A DNA stretch of 64,000 nt from JASLPR01 sp964496475 (GTDB taxonomy: Bacteria; Chloroflexota; UBA11872; VXNJ01), in NCBI GenBank assembly GCA_964496475.1, contig CAZBZS010000004.1:1-64000 (forward strand), in the 5' to 3' direction. A program made the translations under genes and the position numbers. The notes below the pieces were generated by a model. It worked only from the letters and a program-made list of their open reading frames with translations. It made no database searches and was not told where the DNA came from. Position 1 is the first letter of the stretch. Each line of letters begins with the position of its first letter. Positions 61,338-64,000 of this stretch are shown here, piece by piece.

Positions 61338-62612
61338 ATGCAGCGCTTTTACGATATCGCCCGGGTATTTGTCGCCGCCGGGCGCGGCGGCGATGGCTCG
61401 CGGCATCTGCGTCACGAGGCCCACGTCCCCCAGGGCGGCCCGGACGGCGGCGATGGCGGTCGAGGGGGCCATGTAATCCTGGAGGCCACCCACAACGACT
61501 CTTCCCTGATCCGCTTCCACTTCAACCAGCGTTTTCGGGCCGCCGACGGCTCTGGTGGCGATCGCAACAACCGCTATGGCCGCAGCGGCGATGATCTCAT
61601 CGTCGCGGTCCCGGAGGGAACAGTCGTTACCCGTGAGGACACCGGCGATTTTCTCAGCGACCTGGTCGCGCACGGCGATCGCTTTGTGGTGGCCAGTGGC
61701 GGCGAAGGGGGCCTTGGTAATACCCATTTCAAGAGCTCAACCCACCAGACGCCGCTCATTGCGCTAAAGGGCGAGCCTGGCGAATCCCTCTGGCTGCGAC
61801 TGGAACTGAAACTTGTCGCCGACGTCGGCTTGGTCGGCGCTCCAAACGCTGGCAAATCATCGCTCCTCTCCCGCGTATCCGCGGCGCAGCCCAAGATCGC
61901 CGACTACCCCTTCACCACCCTCAGCCCGATTCTGGGGGTCGTCGCCCTAGGCGATAGCAGCGTTGTAGTGGCTGACCTGCCCGGTCTCATCGAAGGGGCC
62001 CATGCCGGGATTGGCCTCGGGGATCAATTCCTGCGACACATTGAGAGGACTCGCTTCCTGGTGCATGTCGTCGACCTCTCCGGCGAGTCCGGCGAGCCGC
62101 TTGACCTCTACGAGCAGATTTACGGGGAACTTGAGCAGTACGGCCACGGCCTGGAGGACCGGCACATCCTGGTCGCGGGCAACAAGATCGACGTCACCGA
62201 GTCGCGAGCACATTGGCCGGCCTTTCGGGACGAGCTTGACTCCCGCGATATCGATTGCCTGGCGATTTCAGCCGTAACCGGCGACGGCCTCGACGAGCTG
62301 ATCCAGAAAATTTTCGCCGGCGTCGCGGCCGCGCCGATTCCCGATACTCAGCCCGCCTCTGACGGTGTGATCCTGCGGCCTGGACTGACGACCTCGCCCC
62401 TGGTCGTGCGAAAACGAGCCGAAGCCGAATTCGGACTCCGGGGCGAGGAGGCCGAGCGGCTGGCCGAGCGGATCGATTTCGAAGTGCCGGACGCCGTTGA
62501 TTGGTTCCGAAAACGACTGCACCAAATGGGGGTGGATCGCTTGATGACCGAGGCCGGCGGCGCCGCCGGTGATCTGCTGACGATCGGCGAACATGAGATC
62601 GAATGGCTCTAG
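61338..62612 (+). CDS. obg: GTPase Obg/CgtA
   Basis: 424 residues. The glycine-rich Obg fold has GRGGDGSRHLRHEAHVPQGGPDGGDGGRGGHV. The G domain has GAPNAGKSSLLSRVS (G1), ADLPGLIEGAH (G3) and GNKID (G4), with the Obg-specific SPILGVV switch stretch. The C-terminal OCT domain ends KRLHQMGVDRLMTEAGGAAGDLLTIGEHEIEW. It assembles the large ribosomal subunit and senses ppGpp/energy. The start is an ATG at the family N-terminus. Confidence 0.95.
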   Translation: MQRFYDIARVFVAAGRGGDGSRHLRHEAHVPQGGPDGGDGGRGGHVILEATHNDSSLIRFHFNQRFRAADGSGGDRNNRYGRSGDDLIVAVPEGTVVTREDTGDFLSDLVAHGDRFVVASGGEGGLGNTHFKSSTHQTPLIALKGEPGESLWLRLELKLVADVGLVGAPNAGKSSLLSRVSAAQPKIADYPFTTLSPILGVVALGDSSVVVADLPGLIEGAHAGIGLGDQFLRHIERTRFLVHVVDLSGESGEPLDLYEQIYGELEQYGHGLEDRHILVAGNKIDVTESRAHWPAFRDELDSRDIDCLAISAVTGDGLDELIQKIFAGVAAAPIPDTQPASDGVILRPGLTTSPLVVRKRAEAEFGLRGEEAERLAERIDFEVPDAVDWFRKRLHQMGVDRLMTEAGGAAGDLLTIGEHEIEWL

Positions 62613-62616
62613 GCGA

Positions 62617-63858
62617 CTACCTCTGAAATGGACTTGGCCCGAGCGATGGATCCACTTCGCCGACGTTACGCAGGCCGTGCCGCCCGGCCCATTCAAGGCT
62701 CTCCGCTGTGAGCAGGTATTCGATCTCAACGTCCTCTAATAGCTGTGTCCGAAAATCGGTCTCGGCGTTCGTTTCCAACCGATCGCGTTGCTCGGAAGTC
62801 AGCGCCCGATCTGCGTCCCATTCGACCAAAAGGATGACGTAGAACTCGGCGCCCACCGCCTGGATCTCGCTCACCTGACCGGCCTCCAGATCGCCGGCCG
62901 CCTTGGCATAGAGGGGGTCGAACAGATCGATGGGCGCGAAGCCCAAATCGCCGCCGTCCACCAGATCGCGCTCGGGCGTTGACAGCTCCCGCGCCAGATC
63001 CTCCCAGCTCTCCCCCGCGCGGTACCGCGCTACAACCGCGTGGCCAGCCTCCTGACTCGGCGCGATGATGTATCGCAGATGTGCCTGCGGTAACCGGTCA
63101 GGAACGCCTTCTTTCGCCAGCGCGACATAGTGGCGATTCAATATCGCGTCGGTCACGATGTCCCCGAACGTGTCTCGATCCAGCCCCAAGTTGGCCAGCA
63201 TCTCGTCAAGCCGGACGGGGAGCAGGCGATCGTCCGCGACATCTGGCGGAGTTACGCTTCCGGCTGGGAACGCCTCCGATGGACTCAAGATGGACTCGAG
63301 CTCGGCGTCCAGAGCCTCGGCCGGAATCTCGTAGCCGTCGGCCAGTGCCCTCTCCCGCAGCAGGCGTCCGGTTATCAGATCGTCTACGGTCTGATAATCA
63401 ACCGTCAACAGATCGATCCGTCGCGCCTCGATCGCCTGTTGAACCGCAAGCCGGGTCACCTCATCATCCGTGGCCCGCGCGTCGTGATACTTCGCTAGGG
63501 CGTTGAGATCGCGTGTCGCTCGATAACGGGCGAAGTCGCTCGCTCGCGCGAATTCGTTGAAGGAAATTTCCTCCCCATTTACCCGGGCCGCCGCCGATCG
63601 ACCGGTAAGTATAAATTCGACTATCAGGGGCGCCAGCAGGAGACCGATCACGAACGCCCCGATCGCGAATCCGGCGCTGACCGTGATTTTTCTGACCAGC
63701 GCCGACCGGTGCGCGCTAATCAACTCTCCCCACCGCAGCAGATCGCCCGGAACCTGGCGCCAAGCGATGTCGATCTTTGGTTCTTGCAGGCGTCTGGCGG
63801 CCTTGATCTCGGCCTTGCGCTCGCGCCGCCGCTTTCCCTTGCTGTGGAACCTGCTCAT
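62617..63858 (-). CDS. Peptidyl-prolyl isomerase, PPIC/SurA-like membrane-anchored foldase
   Basis: 413 residues. A positively charged start (KGKRRRERKAEIKAARR) is followed by one membrane anchor (VSAGFAIGAFVIGLLLAPLIVEFIL), a SurA_N-like helical domain (~90-220) and a parvulin domain with LRYIIAPSQEAGHAVVARYRAGESWEDLARELS and DLVDGGDLGFAPIDLFDPLYAKAAGDLEAGQVSEIQAVG. The type is like PrsA or SurA, which help fold exported proteins outside the cell membrane. It lies next to rpsR on the same strand. Confidence 0.87.
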   Translation of the reverse strand: MSRFHSKGKRRRERKAEIKAARRLQEPKIDIAWRQVPGDLLRWGELISAHRSALVRKITVSAGFAIGAFVIGLLLAPLIVEFILTGRSAAARVNGEEISFNEFARASDFARYRATRDLNALAKYHDARATDDEVTRLAVQQAIEARRIDLLTVDYQTVDDLITGRLLRERALADGYEIPAEALDAELESILSPSEAFPAGSVTPPDVADDRLLPVRLDEMLANLGLDRDTFGDIVTDAILNRHYVALAKEGVPDRLPQAHLRYIIAPSQEAGHAVVARYRAGESWEDLARELSTPERDLVDGGDLGFAPIDLFDPLYAKAAGDLEAGQVSEIQAVGAEFYVILLVEWDADRALTSEQRDRLETNAETDFRTQLLEDVEIEYLLTAESLEWAGRHGLRNVGEVDPSLGPSPFQR

Positions 63859-63895
63859 GGGCCGGTCGCCACTGTTTACCGTGGCCGCCCGGAGG

Positions 63896-64000
63896 CTAGC
63901 GGTTGCCCTTGTTCACATAGGGAATCAGCGCCAGAAAGCGGGCTCGCTTCAGTTCCTTGGCCAGCCGCCGCTGCCGTTTGGCGTTGAGTGTGGTCATTCG
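63896..64000 (-). CDS. rpsR: Ribosomal protein S18 (3' end only)
   Basis: The last 34 residues are visible: TTLNAKRQRRLAKELKRARFLALIPYV and a NKGNR end, followed by TAG. The middle element RRLAKELKRARFLALIPY is the hallmark C-terminus of bS18. The rest of the gene continues past the right window edge. Confidence 0.93.
   Translation of the reverse strand, partial: RMTTLNAKRQRRLAKELKRARFLALIPYVNKGNR

Noticed and set aside
1..64000. CRISPR arrays, tRNA or rRNA genes, insertion sequences
   Set aside because: No regular repeat-spacer pattern, no tRNA-like T-loop and acceptor pairs in spacers, and no transposase gene was found by eye.

Overview
The window is high-GC DNA from a bacterium that most resembles a Chloroflexota lineage (Dehalococcoidia/SAR202-like). 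This placement is inferred from gene content: two 'YYY' (DUF2298) membrane proteins beside an Agl23-type (TIGR03663) protein, plus ThyX, Obg with an OCT tail and a TIGR03624-type zincin. No rRNA or tRNA gene was seen. A 10-N gap at 9343-9352 shows this is a scaffold.

Layout. 1-9.1 kb: a plus-strand surface-glycan operon with 4-7 nt gene overlaps (ABC exporter ATPase, GT2, GT4, methyltransferase, membrane glycosyltransferase, then Trm112-like and radical SAM/SPASM genes). Four of these proteins share one beta-rich accessory module. 9.3-16.7 kb: SLC13-type transporter, methyltransferase, HhH-GPD DNA glycosylase, sulfatase, MscS channel, threonine synthase. 16.7-22.6 kb: DksA-like zinc finger, a minus-strand cluster (aminotransferase, Ldh2-type dehydrogenase, degenerate amidohydrolase), and groES-groEL. 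22.7-43.3 kb: sound housekeeping genes (xerD, PNP, rsgA, terC, ispH, a TPP enzyme, a SelA-like enzyme, RidA) mixed with many broken genes. 44.1-55.1 kb: a five-gene plus-strand operon for lipid-linked or surface glycosylation of an archaeal-like type. 55.1-64 kb: ComB-like, thyX, zincin, apt, uracil-DNA glycosylase, PIG-L, obg, a PPIC foldase and the end of rpsR.

Main observations. (1) Seven loci between 22.8 and 43.3 kb, and one at 58.2 kb, carry in-frame stops or frameshifts while the downstream reading frame still looks coding. The stops are a mixture of TAG, TGA and TAA, and TAG also ends intact genes such as groEL and groES, so a recoded genetic code is unlikely. (2) Short sampled counts suggest + strand skew changes from G-rich to C-rich across 27-44 kb. 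That would be expected near a replication terminus, and xerD and the gene wreckage lie at its edge. (3) Between convergent genes at 42.45-42.66 kb is a complete minus-strand mini-transcription unit: sigma70-like promoter, very strong Shine-Dalgarno, 19-codon ORF and perfect 12-bp hairpin. It looks like an unannotated small-peptide gene. (4) A structured leader with four hairpins precedes the TPP-enzyme gene at 34.46 kb.
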